Shown: positions 8,301 through 16,709 of the stretch, piece by piece
How the letters are laid out: the number at the start of each line of letters is the position of its first letter
Numbering within the stretch: position 1 is the first letter of the stretch
Source of the DNA: Chitinophaga pinensis
GTDB lineage: Bacteria; Bacteroidota; Bacteroidia; NS11-12g; UBA9320
NCBI GenBank assembly: GCA_945907065.1
Contig: CAMDSC010000017.1
Location: forward strand, 1-50,061
DNA: 50,061 nucleotides
Direction: 5' to 3'
Notes under the pieces: generated by a model
The model's database searches: none
What the model was told of the DNA's origin: nothing
Seen by the model: the letters and a program-made list of their open reading frames with translations, nothing else
Program-made: the position numbers and the translations under genes

Positions 8301-9386
8301 ATCACGGGAATAAGTAGTTCCAAAAACCACCAGTTCTGAATCTCCATTCACCACCATACTATGCGGATAATCATCTTCTACCCCACCAACATAAGTGGCA
8401 TAAAGCAAAGTTTTGCCTGAAGAATCGTATTTACTGATGGTAATATCACAAGGTAAATTTACCGGTTCAAAACCTTTACCACCTTTGCATTTGGTTTGAA
8501 ATGCACCGGTTGTTACCGGATATTCGCCATGGGTATTGTCGGTTATTCCTCCGGCATATAAATTTCCTCGTAAATCAAAGGTGGCAGTGTATCCAAAATT
8601 ATCACCTCGTGATCCGGAATAGGTTGAAAAAACTAGAATTGGGTCAATAATGAGAGGAAGTTCTTTGTTATATCCTTTCGGAAAAAGGTAAGATATTTGG
8701 TCATTTAAAAGTTTATACTTGCAAGGAATTGATTCTTGTGAATTGTCTTTCTGCAATCCATTACTTGTTTGAAAAACCTGTAAATTTTTATCCGCAAAAC
8801 TGCCAATGCTGGTTTGCAAAATCAAATTATTTTCTTTGACTGCCACCCCATCCAATCCTTCCAATTCTATCTGAATTTGCGAAACATCCGCATTTGGGCT
8901 CACCATCCATTCGTATTTTACTTGCCCATATTTTGAGTAAACTTTTAAATTAATCCCTTCATAAATATTTTTGTAAATTACTTCCGGAAACAGTGGAACA
9001 TTGCTGGCCCACTTGCTTTTATCATTTCCTAAAAAATAATTGAATTTTTCTTTGAACGGCATTTGGCCTTTAACTTCGGCTGCTTTATTGCTGTTATTGA
9101 AGTTATATTTAAAAACATGACCATGAATAATTGGGTCTGTTTTTAAAGTATCATCGTGTAAATGCCTGTGTGCCTTGTGATATTCCTGTTCATTAAATAA
9201 TTTAAAAGTGATGGCGTTTTGTTCCAAAAAAACATACCCCGTATTTAACTGAACCCTATATAAAACTTTGGAATCAAACTGACCTTTGTTTTGAATAAAT
9301 TGCAAAGCATCATCGTTTTGAGCACTTACAAACATTGGGAAAATTAATCCCAAAACAAAACCATATTTTAAAATCCGAATCAGCAC
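5376..9386 (-). CDS. Large secreted SBBP/PKD protein with type B T9SS sorting domain (paralog 2, six PKD domains)
   Basis: A 1336-residue paralog of the preceding protein with the same order: signal peptide (1-22, ending VSAQ), DUF7948-like domain, SBBP/beta-propeller-like region to about 755, PKD array, type B T9SS sorting domain (about 1243-1336, IPVNVFTPDGDGLNE). The array has six PKD domains alternating between two types. Type A (PDTTLCGPAEIQFTNQS, WDFGDG) lies at about 759, 920 and 1081. Type B (CxSQxEIINKSxDYE, WDYGDG) lies at about 841, 1001 and 1161. One A+B unit is about 161 residues. The start is GTG at 9386, directly before the signal peptide. Roles in adhesion or surface binding are inferred from PKD/T9SS architecture only. 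Confidence 0.9.
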   Translation of the reverse strand: MLIRILKYGFVLGLIFPMFVSAQNDDALQFIQNKGQFDSKVLYRVQLNTGYVFLEQNAITFKLFNEQEYHKAHRHLHDDTLKTDPIIHGHVFKYNFNNSNKAAEVKGQMPFKEKFNYFLGNDKSKWASNVPLFPEVIYKNIYEGINLKVYSKYGQVKYEWMVSPNADVSQIQIELEGLDGVAVKENNLILQTSIGSFADKNLQVFQTSNGLQKDNSQESIPCKYKLLNDQISYLFPKGYNKELPLIIDPILVFSTYSGSRGDNFGYTATFDLRGNLYAGGITDNTHGEYPVTTGAFQTKCKGGKGFEPVNLPCDITISKYDSSGKTLLYATYVGGVEDDYPHSMVVNGDSELVVFGTTYSRDFPMKTNGYDTSHNSYTDTLAYTDIIIFKLSIHGDSLKGATFFGGSNHDGLTDGALKYNYADEFRGEVLTDKANNVYLVSSTNSDSLPLKNASKSSLEGPADGLCLKFSKGLDTLLWSTYFGGKGSDGIYSLEFDKNENIYVAGGTFSYNLPTTSGVFNKTNNGGIDGFMAVYNKKTFALNKATYFGTSAYDQIYFLEIDKLGNVYATGQTEGNITPSKGVYTYTKNSGQFIVMTDSNFSTIKKQTVFGTRANNPNISPSAFLVDSCGNIYISGWGSNVGAGHVGTTTGLPITANALQTATDGSDFYLAVFGKNLSGLLFATYYGGNKSRDHVDGGTSRFDKRGVIYQSVCSSCPNTPGATLNDFPTTSGSAFPKNVSWRCSNAAFKIDFQINNLVKAKFIPDPTLCGPAQIQFTNQSTGNGHYEWDFGDGKTSTLKDPNHSYPNIGKYTLRLIAIDSNTCNVSDTAIREVTVLQRPTADFVIINSHCKKQVEIINKSKDYTVLDWDYGDGTKDQNPNPGIHTYDTGKYKITLITYAKNLCSDTASVSFEIKEITYAYAKFIPDTTLCGPAEIQFTNQSVGNRIFKWDFGDGNFSTLKNPLHSYPSTGKYTIKLRVTDSATCNISDSITRLVNVLVHPTADFNIKEFKCLSQIDIINKSKDYEILHWDYGDGNSNQNPNPGIYKYPGPGSYKITLVADNTLCSDTLSKIIEIKVNTYVRADFVPDTTLCDTGQVKFINLSSAGNYQWNFGDGNFSSDNSPNHSFTKFGTFNIRLIVNDTNTCNLNDTAFRTVNVVKQSHASFITKGFECISQIEILNTGNDFETTDWDFGDGNTSNNENPGTYEYKDSGIYTIRLITDADKQCPDTAYFLATIKGTPADKFIPVNVFTPDGDGLNECFHFGGFLNECSKFKLIIYDRWGLKMFETTDYNDCWNGRVKNTGRKCPEGTYFYICEYKGESLFIKSRFSGTVTLIRND
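5669..7112 (-). repeat. Three-fold tandem repeat of an A+B PKD module (about 483 bp period)
   Basis: Within the 1336-residue protein, the segment encoding residues about 759-1240 consists of three consecutive units. Each unit is one type A PKD (starting AKFIPDTTLCGPA or ADFVPDTTLCDTG) and one type B PKD (starting ADF/ASF and containing IINKSKDY). The neighbouring paralog has a single unit whose A domain resembles the first A here and whose B domain resembles the last B here, as expected for expansion or contraction by unequal exchange. Confidence 0.85.
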
Positions 9387-9483
9387 AATTTAATCTCAAA
9401 AATCGTTATTCCTACTGTAATAGACAACCAATTTACTAAAAGAGTTGCTTTTGATGACTTATATTCGCGGCTGTTTTTATACC

Positions 9484-10992
9484 ATGGAATTAAACGAGTT
9501 ACAAATTCAACGCAGAGAAAAATTAGTCCGGTTGCGCGAACTGGGCATCAACCCTTATCCTGCAAAACCTTACGATGTGAATGCATCGGCCGCCGATATA
9601 AAGGAAAACTATGAAAATGATAAATTAAATTACAAGGATATTTCATTTGCAGGTCGCATTATGTCCATCCGAATTATGGGAAAAGCAGCCTTTGCCGTAT
9701 TGCAGGATAGTACCGATAGAATGCAGATTTATGTTAACCGTGATGAAGTTTGTCCGGGTGAGGATAAAACCTTGTACAATGAAGTATTTAAAAAATTACT
9801 TGACATCGGTGATATAATTGGGGTAAAGGGTTATGTTTTTACTACCCAAACAGGAGAAATAAGCATTCACGTTTCTAGTTTCACCTTGCTTTCAAAAGCA
9901 CTGAACCCATTGCCATTGCCAAAAGAAAAGGATGGTGAAATTTTTGATGCCTTTACCGACCCTGAAATGCGCTACCGTATGCGGTATGTGGATTTGATAG
10001 TGAATCGTCAGCAAAAAGATATTTTTATAAAACGCACTAAAACCTTTAATTCCATGCGTCAGTTTTTGAATGATAAAGGCTACATGGAAGTGGAAACCCC
10101 GGTTTTGCAACCCATTCCAGGTGGTGCTGCGGCTCGTCCGTTTATCACTCATCATAATGCTTTGGATACTCAACTTTATTTACGAATAGCGAATGAACTG
10201 TATTTAAAACGCCTTATTGTAGGTGGATTTGATGCTGTTTATGAATTTTCGAAAGATTTTAGAAATGAAGGAATGGACCGTACCCATAATCCTGAATTTA
10301 CCATTATGGAACTTTACGTAGCCTATAAGGATTACTACTGGATGATGGATACCACAGAAGAAATGCTTCGTAAATTAGCCATTGATGTAACCGGTGATGA
10401 ACAAGTGCCATTTGGAGAAGTAGTGCTGGATTTTGGAAAACCTTTTGAACGTATCAGTATTATGGATGCCATAAAAAAATACGGAAATGTAGACGTGAAC
10501 GGAATGGACGAAGATACTTTGCGCCAAACCTGCAAAAAAAATAACATACACGCCGATGAAAAAATGGGAGTAGGTAAAATGATAGATGAATTGTTTGGCG
10601 AACTGGTGGAACACCATTTAATTCAACCAACATTTATAATTGATTACCCTATAGAAATGAGTCCGCTTACCAAGATACACCGAGACAAACCCGGACTGAC
10701 CGAACGCTTTGAATTGATAATTAACGGCAAGGAAATAGCCAACTGCTACAGTGAGTTAAACGACCCCATAGACCAACGCGAACGCTTTACTGAACAAATG
10801 CGATTGAGTGAAAAAGGCGATGACGAAGCCATGTTTATCGACCAGGATTTTTTAAGAGCTTTGGAATACGGAATGCCACCCACCGCCGGTATTGGAATAG
10901 GAATGGACCGACTTGTAATGCTTTTAACCAATCAGCAATCTATTCAGGAGGTGCTTTTCTTTCCTCAGATGCGACCTGAGCGTTGGGATTAG
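9484..10992 (+). CDS. lysS: Lysyl-tRNA synthetase, class II
   Basis: A cytoplasmic enzyme that charges tRNA-Lys. The frame opens at a TTG at 9445, but the ATG at 9484 gives the normal N-terminus ([21 protein letters not shown]) and the family-typical 502 residues. An OB-fold anticodon-binding domain spans about 50-145 ([21 protein letters not shown]). Class II motif 1 is near 195-210 ([13 protein letters not shown]), motif 2 is at about 258-276 ([17 protein letters not shown]) and motif 3 near the C-terminus is [13 protein letters not shown]. All key residues appear intact. It reads away from the PKD genes, and ftsX follows after 79 bases. Confidence 0.97.
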   Translation: MELNELQIQRREKLVRLRELGINPYPAKPYDVNASAADIKENYENDKLNYKDISFAGRIMSIRIMGKAAFAVLQDSTDRMQIYVNRDEVCPGEDKTLYNEVFKKLLDIGDIIGVKGYVFTTQTGEISIHVSSFTLLSKALNPLPLPKEKDGEIFDAFTDPEMRYRMRYVDLIVNRQQKDIFIKRTKTFNSMRQFLNDKGYMEVETPVLQPIPGGAAARPFITHHNALDTQLYLRIANELYLKRLIVGGFDAVYEFSKDFRNEGMDRTHNPEFTIMELYVAYKDYYWMMDTTEEMLRKLAIDVTGDEQVPFGEVVLDFGKPFERISIMDAIKKYGNVDVNGMDEDTLRQTCKKNNIHADEKMGVGKMIDELFGELVEHHLIQPTFIIDYPIEMSPLTKIHRDKPGLTERFELIINGKEIANCYSELNDPIDQRERFTEQMRLSEKGDDEAMFIDQDFLRALEYGMPPTAGIGIGMDRLVMLLTNQQSIQEVLFFPQMRPERWD

Positions 10993-11071
10993 GATTATTA
11001 TTCAATAATCTTATTTTATCATCTCTTAAATTATTTCAAAAAATAATCGTTTTTTTGAAGGAAGCTAATTC

Positions 11072-11986
11072 ATGAGCAATTACAATAATTCCACCCCGCG
11101 AATTTCAAGGCACGATACATCGTCATTGCCTCAAGTGGTAAGCATTGCTATCATTATTTATTTGTTAGGATTATCAGGCTTAATGTTTTTTGCAGGGCAA
11201 AAAATGGTGGACAGCCTTAAGGAAAAGGTGTATGTAAATATTTACTTTTCGCAAAACACTGATGAAAGCAGTATTATTCAAATTTTGGAATCTTTAAAAT
11301 CAAAAAACTACACCAAAGATGCCTATTACCTGAGCAATAAAGACGCTGCCGTCGATTATAAAAAAGAATTGGAGCAGGATTTTGTAGATGTATTGGGCTA
11401 TAATCCGCTTCCATCAAGTATTGAACTATCGTTAAAAGCAAAATACAGCGACCGGGCCAGTCTTCATAAAATTGAAAAGGAATTGTATTTATACGATGGG
11501 GTTGAGGAAGTTTTAACCCAAACCAATCTTATTGAGCAAATAAATAAAAATAAAAAACTTGCCGCAGGAACCTTGGCCGGTATGGGTTTGCTGTTTATTA
11601 TCATTGCTTTTTTTCTCATCAATAGCACCATACGATTAAGTATTTACAGCAAACGGTTTTTAATACGAAGCATGCAATTGGTGGGAGCTACAGAATATTT
11701 TATCATAAAACCTTTTCTAAAAAAAGCGGCTTTTCAAGCGTTGATGGCGTTTATTGTTTCAACCGGTTTTTTGGTTATCACTTTTTATGTAATTGGTAAT
11801 TGGGCCAATGATTTAATCTTTTCAGGCAAGATGACATGGGTTGATTCCCAAAATCCGATGCGGGAAATATTGATTTATTCTTCTTTATTTGCATGTCTGT
11901 TTCTTATAGGGATGCTGATACCCATAATTTGTACCTATTGGAGCACAAAACGTTATTTATACTCAAACATAGAAGATCTTTATTAA
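11072..11986 (+). CDS. ftsX: Cell division protein FtsX (permease-like)
   Basis: 304 residues. A cytoplasmic N-terminus is followed by the first membrane helix (about 22-43, VVSIAIIIYLLGLSGLMFFAG) and a periplasmic domain (about 50-160) that in FtsX contacts peptidoglycan hydrolases or their activators. Three further helices follow in an FtsX/MacB-type permease fold, with the signature SIYSKRFLIRSMQLVGAT. FtsX pairs with the ATPase FtsE at the division ring; ftsE is not adjacent here, as is common in Bacteroidota. An AAGGAAG ribosome-binding-like stretch precedes the ATG. The next gene starts 9 bases after the stop, so lysS/ftsX/DUF3098/uppP probably form one transcription unit. Confidence 0.93.
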   Translation: MSNYNNSTPRISRHDTSSLPQVVSIAIIIYLLGLSGLMFFAGQKMVDSLKEKVYVNIYFSQNTDESSIIQILESLKSKNYTKDAYYLSNKDAAVDYKKELEQDFVDVLGYNPLPSSIELSLKAKYSDRASLHKIEKELYLYDGVEEVLTQTNLIEQINKNKKLAAGTLAGMGLLFIIIAFFLINSTIRLSIYSKRFLIRSMQLVGATEYFIIKPFLKKAAFQALMAFIVSTGFLVITFYVIGNWANDLIFSGKMTWVDSQNPMREILIYSSLFACLFLIGMLIPIICTYWSTKRYLYSNIEDLY

Positions 11987-11995
11987 ATAAAAATT

Positions 11996-12265
11996 ATGTC
12001 AAAAAAAATTCATGAAAAGGCAAAAGCTCCTGTCAAAGAAATTCCAAGTTCAAAAATTGACAGGGTATTTGTAAAGCAAAACTATATGCTAACAGGTTTG
12101 GCATTTGCTGTGGTAATAATTGGTTTTTTACTCATGTGGGGCGGCAAAGAAGATATTTATAGTTTTCGTAGGATAACATTAGCACCAATTGTAGTAATCA
12201 CTGGATTTTTAATAGGTGTATTTGCTATAATGTATAAGCCTAAAAATACCAATGGGGCTGATTGA
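11996..12265 (+). CDS. DUF3098 two-helix membrane protein
   Basis: 89 residues. A lysine-rich cytoplasmic N-terminus precedes two predicted membrane helices (about 30-49, [21 protein letters not shown], and about 62-80, [19 protein letters not shown]). This is the DUF3098 family, small Bacteroidota membrane proteins usually encoded between ftsX and uppP, exactly as here. The coding end overlaps the start of uppP by 14 bases, suggesting translational coupling. Function is unknown; a link to cell-envelope synthesis is suggested only by the conserved neighbourhood. Confidence 0.85.
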   Translation: MSKKIHEKAKAPVKEIPSSKIDRVFVKQNYMLTGLAFAVVIIGFLLMWGGKEDIYSFRRITLAPIVVITGFLIGVFAIMYKPKNTNGAD

Positions 12266-13049
12266 GGCCATCATTCTTGCTATTGTAGAAGGCCTTACAG
12301 AATATATTCCTGTAAGCAGCACCGGCCACATGATTATTGCGTCATCGTTTATGGGCATTCAGGCCGATGATTTTGTCAAACTATTTACCGTTTGCATTCA
12401 ATTGGGTTCTATCATGGCGGTGGTAGCTTTATATTTTAAACGCTTTTTTCAATCCGTTGAGTTTTATTACAAACTTTTCGTAGCCTTTATTCCGGCTGTT
12501 ATTCTTGGTCTTTTATTCAAAGACCAAATTGACAATCTTCTGGAAAATGTTATTGTCGTTGCCTTTGCCTTGATTGTTGGTGGATTCTTTTTGGTATTCA
12601 TTGATAGTTTTTTTGATAAGGGTAAAAAAAATACAGAAGAAAAAACAACCTATAAAAATGCATTGGTTATAGGGTTGTTTCAAACCATAAGTATGATTCC
12701 GGGAGTTTCACGCTCTGCGGCTACCATTATTGGCGGAATGAGTCAGGGATTGACCCGAAGATCTGCGGCTGAATTTTCATTCTTTTTGGCCGTGCCAACA
12801 ATGTTTGCCGCTACTGTCAAATCTCTTTATGATTATTTTGATAATGGAGGAATAGTGACCACCGAACAATGGAAATTATTTGCAGTTGGTAATATCGTGG
12901 CTTTTTTAGTTTCAATAATTGCCATTCGGTTTATGATAAATGTGCTTACCAAATATGGTTTCAAATTCTTTGGTTACTACCGCATTATCGCCGGCACTTT
13001 AATTCTTATTCTTTATTATTCAGGAATAAGTCTTTCTATAATTGATTAA
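12252..13049 (+). CDS. uppP: Undecaprenyl-diphosphatase (UppP/BacA)
   Basis: An integral membrane phosphatase that converts undecaprenyl diphosphate to the monophosphate, recycling the lipid carrier for peptidoglycan and other surface polymers; family members confer bacitracin tolerance. 265 residues. The two signature segments are present: [15 protein letters not shown] (about 13-27) and [10 protein letters not shown] (150-159), which bring the catalytic Glu, His and Arg together. About eight membrane helices are visible. The start lies inside the last codons of the DUF3098 gene, and no nearer ATG would keep the first helix. Confidence 0.96.
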   Translation: MGLIEAIILAIVEGLTEYIPVSSTGHMIIASSFMGIQADDFVKLFTVCIQLGSIMAVVALYFKRFFQSVEFYYKLFVAFIPAVILGLLFKDQIDNLLENVIVVAFALIVGGFFLVFIDSFFDKGKKNTEEKTTYKNALVIGLFQTISMIPGVSRSAATIIGGMSQGLTRRSAAEFSFFLAVPTMFAATVKSLYDYFDNGGIVTTEQWKLFAVGNIVAFLVSIIAIRFMINVLTKYGFKFFGYYRIIAGTLILILYYSGISLSIID

Positions 13050-13061
13050 CTTTGAAATACC

Positions 13062-13388
13062 ATGTTGCGGTTTTTTCTTTTTTTAGCAGTATTGTTTTTT
13101 GCCTCCAAGGGTTTTTGTCAATCTGCAACTTCTGATTCTACCAAAACCGGTATTTATTATTTTAAAAACAATAATATAATTTCTGTAAAAGGATATTTTA
13201 AAAACGCCAAACGTCATAAAATATGGACGTGGTATAATGCTGATGGCAGCCTGCATAAACAAATTAAATATAAACATGGCAGGCACCTTTGGATTATCTA
13301 TTTCGAAAAAAATAAACCGTGGTTAAAAATTAATCGACATGGCAAACGAAGAGTTATTAGAGCCTGCGATTGTAGAGAATATGGGTAG
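13062..13388 (+). CDS. Small secreted MORN/YwqK-like repeat protein
   Basis: 108 residues with a signal peptide (1-19, ending GFCQ). The mature part contains repeats of the form 'GYFKNAKRHKIWTWYNADGSLHKQIKYKHGR', with alternating glycine and aromatic residues as in MORN-variant/YwqK repeats, which are widespread in Bacteroidota secreted proteins. It starts 12 bases after uppP and is probably the last gene of that unit. It ends 7 bases before the convergent carboxylase gene, with no room for a terminator. Its role is unknown. Confidence 0.75.
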   Translation: MLRFFLFLAVLFFASKGFCQSATSDSTKTGIYYFKNNNIISVKGYFKNAKRHKIWTWYNADGSLHKQIKYKHGRHLWIIYFEKNKPWLKINRHGKRRVIRACDCREYG

Positions 13389-13395
13389 GCTTTTT

Positions 13396-14937
13396 TTATA
13401 AAGGAATATTCCCGTGCTTTTTCTTGGGCAAATTGGCCACCTTATTTTCCAGCATTTTAAACGCTTTGATAAGTTTGATACGGGTTTCTTCTGGTAATAT
13501 AACTTCGTCAATAAACCCTCTTTCAGCAGCTCGGTATGGATTTGCAAATATTCCGGCATACTCGGCTTCTTTTTGTTTCAAGGCTTCAGCCGGATCAGCG
13601 GCTTCGCTTATCTCTTTTTTAAAGATAATTTCAGCAGCTCCTTTGGCTCCCATCACCGCAATTTCAGCAGTTGGCCATGCAAAATTCATATCGGCACCGA
13701 TGTGTTTGCTGTTCATTACATCATAAGCTCCGCCGTATGCTTTACGCGTGATAACTGTAACTCGTGGCACGGTGGCTTCGCAAAATGCATAAAGTAATTT
13801 AGCACCGTTGGTAATAATAGCATTCCACTCTTGGTCGGTACCAGGAAGGAATCCGGGAACATCTTCAAATACCAATAATGGAATATTAAAAGCATCACAA
13901 AATCTTACAAAACGGGCTGCCTTCTGACTGCTTTTTACATCCAAAACTCCCGCTAAAAATGCAGGTTGATTGGCAACAATACCAATACTACGGCCTGCCA
14001 AACGGGCAAAACCTACTACAATATTTTCAGCAAAATCTTTGTGAATTTCAAAAAAACTTTCTTCATCAATTACTCCTTCAATCACATCGCGCATATCATA
14101 AGGCTGATTTGCATTTTCAGGAATAATAGTAGCCAATTGCTCACGCAATTCATTTGTTGTTAAAATATACTCCTCAAAAGGAGGTCGTTCTTCACAATTT
14201 TGAGGAATATAACTTAGTAATTTCCTTAGTTTATTCATAGCATCCAACTCGTTGGAGGCATTAATATGCGATACTCCCGATTTGGTTCCATGAACAGAAG
14301 CCCCTCCTAAATCCTCACTGCTTACTTCTTCATTAGTTACAGTTTTTACTACGTTTGGTCCAGTTACAAACATGTACGATGATTTTTCTACCATCATTAT
14401 AAAATCGGTAATTGCAGGGCTATAAACCGCTCCCCCGGCACAAGGCCCCATTATGACTGATATTTGAGGAATAACTCCGCTGGCTAATGTATTTCTGTAA
14501 AAGATATCAGCATAACCACCTAATGAAACCACCCCTTCCTGAATCCTAGCTCCTCCACTATCATTAAGTCCAATAACAGGTGCTCCATTTTTCATAGCCA
14601 TATCCATTATCTTACATATTTTTTCGGCATGGGTTTCACTTAATGAACCTCCAAAAATTGTAAAGTCTTGAGAAAAGACAAACATCAATCGGCCATTAAC
14701 TGTTCCGTATCCTGTAATAACACCATCACCTGGATAATGAATTTCCTCCATTCCAAAATCAGTGCTTCTGTGTTTTACAAAAGCATCTATCTCTTCAAAA
14801 CTTCCTTTGTCAAATAATAATTCCAGCCTTTCGCGGGCCGTAAGTTTGCCTTTTTTATGTTGAGATTCTATTCTATCGGCTCCGCCGCCAAGTTTGCTTT
14901 GTTCTCTTTTGAATATTAGCTTTTCGCGTTTGTTCAT
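13396..14937 (-). CDS. Acyl-CoA (propionyl-CoA-type) carboxylase beta subunit
   Basis: The carboxyltransferase subunit of a biotin-dependent carboxylase, 513 residues, moving CO2 from carboxybiotin to an acyl-CoA. The N-terminal crotonase-like half has the oxyanion motif [11 protein letters not shown] (about 126-136) and [12 protein letters not shown] (164-175); the C-terminal half has [19 protein letters not shown] (398-416). The Asp in GGAYDVM (about 406) corresponds to the residue linked to propionyl-CoA preference in actinobacterial PccB, so methylmalonyl-CoA formation is likely. A decarboxylase subunit of the MmdA type is the main alternative. No biotin carboxylase or biotin carrier gene is adjacent, so the partner must be encoded elsewhere. 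Confidence 0.9.
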   Translation of the reverse strand: MNKREKLIFKREQSKLGGGADRIESQHKKGKLTARERLELLFDKGSFEEIDAFVKHRSTDFGMEEIHYPGDGVITGYGTVNGRLMFVFSQDFTIFGGSLSETHAEKICKIMDMAMKNGAPVIGLNDSGGARIQEGVVSLGGYADIFYRNTLASGVIPQISVIMGPCAGGAVYSPAITDFIMMVEKSSYMFVTGPNVVKTVTNEEVSSEDLGGASVHGTKSGVSHINASNELDAMNKLRKLLSYIPQNCEERPPFEEYILTTNELREQLATIIPENANQPYDMRDVIEGVIDEESFFEIHKDFAENIVVGFARLAGRSIGIVANQPAFLAGVLDVKSSQKAARFVRFCDAFNIPLLVFEDVPGFLPGTDQEWNAIITNGAKLLYAFCEATVPRVTVITRKAYGGAYDVMNSKHIGADMNFAWPTAEIAVMGAKGAAEIIFKKEISEAADPAEALKQKEAEYAGIFANPYRAAERGFIDEVILPEETRIKLIKAFKMLENKVANLPKKKHGNIPL

Positions 14938-14940
14938 TGT

Positions 14941-15050
14941 TTTATAGATATAAGATTGTGAGAAGTGAGATTGTGAGATTGTGAGAAGTAGAACTTAAAT
15001 TAATATTGCAAATATATCTTTTAGTCTTATATCTCGTAGTCTCATATCTA
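14941..15050. repeat. Degenerate purine-rich repeat tract
   Basis: Between the carboxylase and yebC the sequence consists of near-repeats of GATTGTGAGAAGT and TGAGATTGTGAGA (14953-14990). About 30 bases later there is a stretch whose complement reads AGATATGAGACTACGAGA. The two halves are roughly inverted. Such low-complexity gaga-rich spacers are common between Bacteroidota genes. No gene is seen. Confidence 0.5.
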
Positions 15051-15809
15051 TTAACTATTTTCCAATTCCTTAATCAATTCATCCGTCAATTCCAGATTAT
15101 GATAAACCGTATTTATATCATCGTCTTCTTCCAATTTTTCAATCATTTTCAAAAATTTTAAAGCTTCGGAAACCGGCAAAGATTTATAATTTAAGGCAAT
15201 TCGTTGCAATGAAGCATTTTCAACCTCGATCCCCAATTCTTCTAATTTTTTTTGCATCGCTCCAAAATTTTCAAAAGAAGTTGTTATTTCCCAATTCTCC
15301 TCTGCTTTTTCAATATCATCAGCTCCCCCATCAATTAACTCAAATTCAAGTTCGTCTTCGTTTTTGCCTTTGAGTTGTTCTTTTGGTACAATAAAAATTC
15401 CTTTATGAGCAAATACAAAACTTAATGAACCATTAGTTCCTAAGTTTCCTCCGCTTTTCATAAAAATGCTGCGAATATTTGCTACTGTTCGGTTCACATT
15501 ATCAGTTGCTGTTTCAATAAATACAGCTACTCCTCCATTTCCATAGCCTTCATAAGTTAGCTCCTGATAATTGGCGGCATCAGCTCCCGAAGCTTTTTTA
15601 ATTGCATTTTCTACCTTTTCTTTTGGCAAATTAGCTCCTCTTGCATTTTGCATGGCAAGCCGCAATGAGGGATTGCTATCAGGATTTTCGCCACCGCTTT
15701 TGGCAGCAATGGTAATGTCCTTAATTATTCGGGTAAATAATTTTCCTCGTCGCTTATCCTGTGCTCCTTTACGGTGTTTTATATTGGCCCATTTACTGTG
15801 TCCTGACAT
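15051..15809 (-). CDS. yebC: YebC/PmpR-family DNA-binding or translation factor
   Basis: 252 residues starting at the ATG that gives MSGHSKWANIKHRKGAQDKRRGK, the invariant YebC N-terminus; the frame also opens at a TTG four codons upstream, which is disregarded. The family was long annotated as a transcriptional regulator, and recent work on YebC proteins links them to relief of ribosome stalling at proline-rich stretches. Three domains are visible: a basic helical N-terminal domain, then GNLGTNGSLSFVF and VPKEQL. The acidic C-terminus LEEDDDINTVYHNLE is typical. No operon partner is evident. Confidence 0.95.
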   Translation of the reverse strand: MSGHSKWANIKHRKGAQDKRRGKLFTRIIKDITIAAKSGGENPDSNPSLRLAMQNARGANLPKEKVENAIKKASGADAANYQELTYEGYGNGGVAVFIETATDNVNRTVANIRSIFMKSGGNLGTNGSLSFVFAHKGIFIVPKEQLKGKNEDELEFELIDGGADDIEKAEENWEITTSFENFGAMQKKLEELGIEVENASLQRIALNYKSLPVSEALKFLKMIEKLEEDDDINTVYHNLELTDELIKELENS

Positions 15810-15874
15810 ATTGAGGTGCAAAGATAATTTTTAATACAGTTATTGTATTTACTAACCTCTCAATTAATTGGCAA

Positions 15875-15909
15875 AAAAAAACCTTCACTAATCAAGTAAA
15901 GGTTTTTTT
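15875..15909 (-). terminator. Intrinsic terminator after the T9SS-A protein gene
   Basis: AAAAAAACCTT (15875-15885) and AAGGTTTTTTT (15899-15909) form an 11-bp stem with a 13-base loop, ending in a T-run on the leftward strand 20 bases after the stop of the 241-residue gene. The A-run on the other arm makes it potentially bidirectional. Confidence 0.75.
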
Positions 15910-15928
15910 AATTTTTAAACTTAAGAAA

Positions 15929-16654
15929 TTAATCTACCATTAATTTATAGCGTTTTGAATCATTACCAATTTTAACTTCGTAAAAATATAAACCAGCTTC
16001 AAGTTCAGAGGTATTCAATTGTAAACTATTTTCTCCAGCTCCTTGTTTGTCAGTTATTGGGGCAATTACGAGTCTTCCATTCATATCATATAATGATACA
16101 GTTACAGTTTCAGGATTAATTAATTCATAGGAAATATTTGTAAAATTATTTGCAGGATTTGGGGATGCATTAATTTTTGTAGCAACAGTTAATCCATTAC
16201 CAAGTGTTTTAATATCAGCTGACATACTGATCACCTTACAACCTGAATTATTTGTTGTAACCGGATCATTTACTTGTTTATTACCCTCTATTCTATTTTG
16301 AACAATAAAAAATGCACAAAAATTTGAATTTGGATTCTCAAAAGCAAAGTTTATATTAAGTTTATTGTTAAATTTAATAACGAATGAATCTTTAGCCACT
16401 TGAGCATTTAAAACAGCTCCAGTAATATTTCCCAACACAGAACCATTAAGGGTAAATCCCCAAAAAATAGTATCTCCTGGCATTAATTTATCAGGACCAA
16501 GGTTTTTTACGGTGTATGCAACATCAAATGCAAAACCAGCAGCAACTTTTTGGCTTGCAGTAGGTTTAGTCATAACAACTTCCATATCACAAGTGCGCTG
16601 TGCAAAAGTTGAGACAGAAATTAAGGCCAATAAAATAGTAAAGAATTTTTTCAT
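15929..16654 (-). CDS. Secreted protein with type A T9SS sorting domain
   Basis: 241 residues. A signal peptide (1-18, ending STFAQ) precedes a beta-sandwich-like domain (about 25-150, PTASQKVAAGFAFDVAYTVKNLGPDKLMPGD) that resembles CARDB or adhesion-like Ig folds. The C-terminal T9SS type A sorting domain (about 163-241) includes ASPNPANNFTNISYEL, VSLYDMNGRLV and GLYFYEVKIG. It should be exported by Sec and carried across the outer membrane by T9SS. A TACATTTG -7-like element lies 27-34 bases upstream of the ATG at 16681-16688, and a clear terminator follows, so it is probably monocistronic. Substrate and role are unknown. Confidence 0.88.
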   Translation of the reverse strand: MKKFFTILLALISVSTFAQRTCDMEVVMTKPTASQKVAAGFAFDVAYTVKNLGPDKLMPGDTIFWGFTLNGSVLGNITGAVLNAQVAKDSFVIKFNNKLNINFAFENPNSNFCAFFIVQNRIEGNKQVNDPVTTNNSGCKVISMSADIKTLGNGLTVATKINASPNPANNFTNISYELINPETVTVSLYDMNGRLVIAPITDKQGAGENSLQLNTSELEAGLYFYEVKIGNDSKRYKLMVD

Positions 16655-16709
16655 GATTTGTTTTTTATGATTTTAAGTCTCAAATGTAACATTTTGGATT
16701 ATTAAATCA

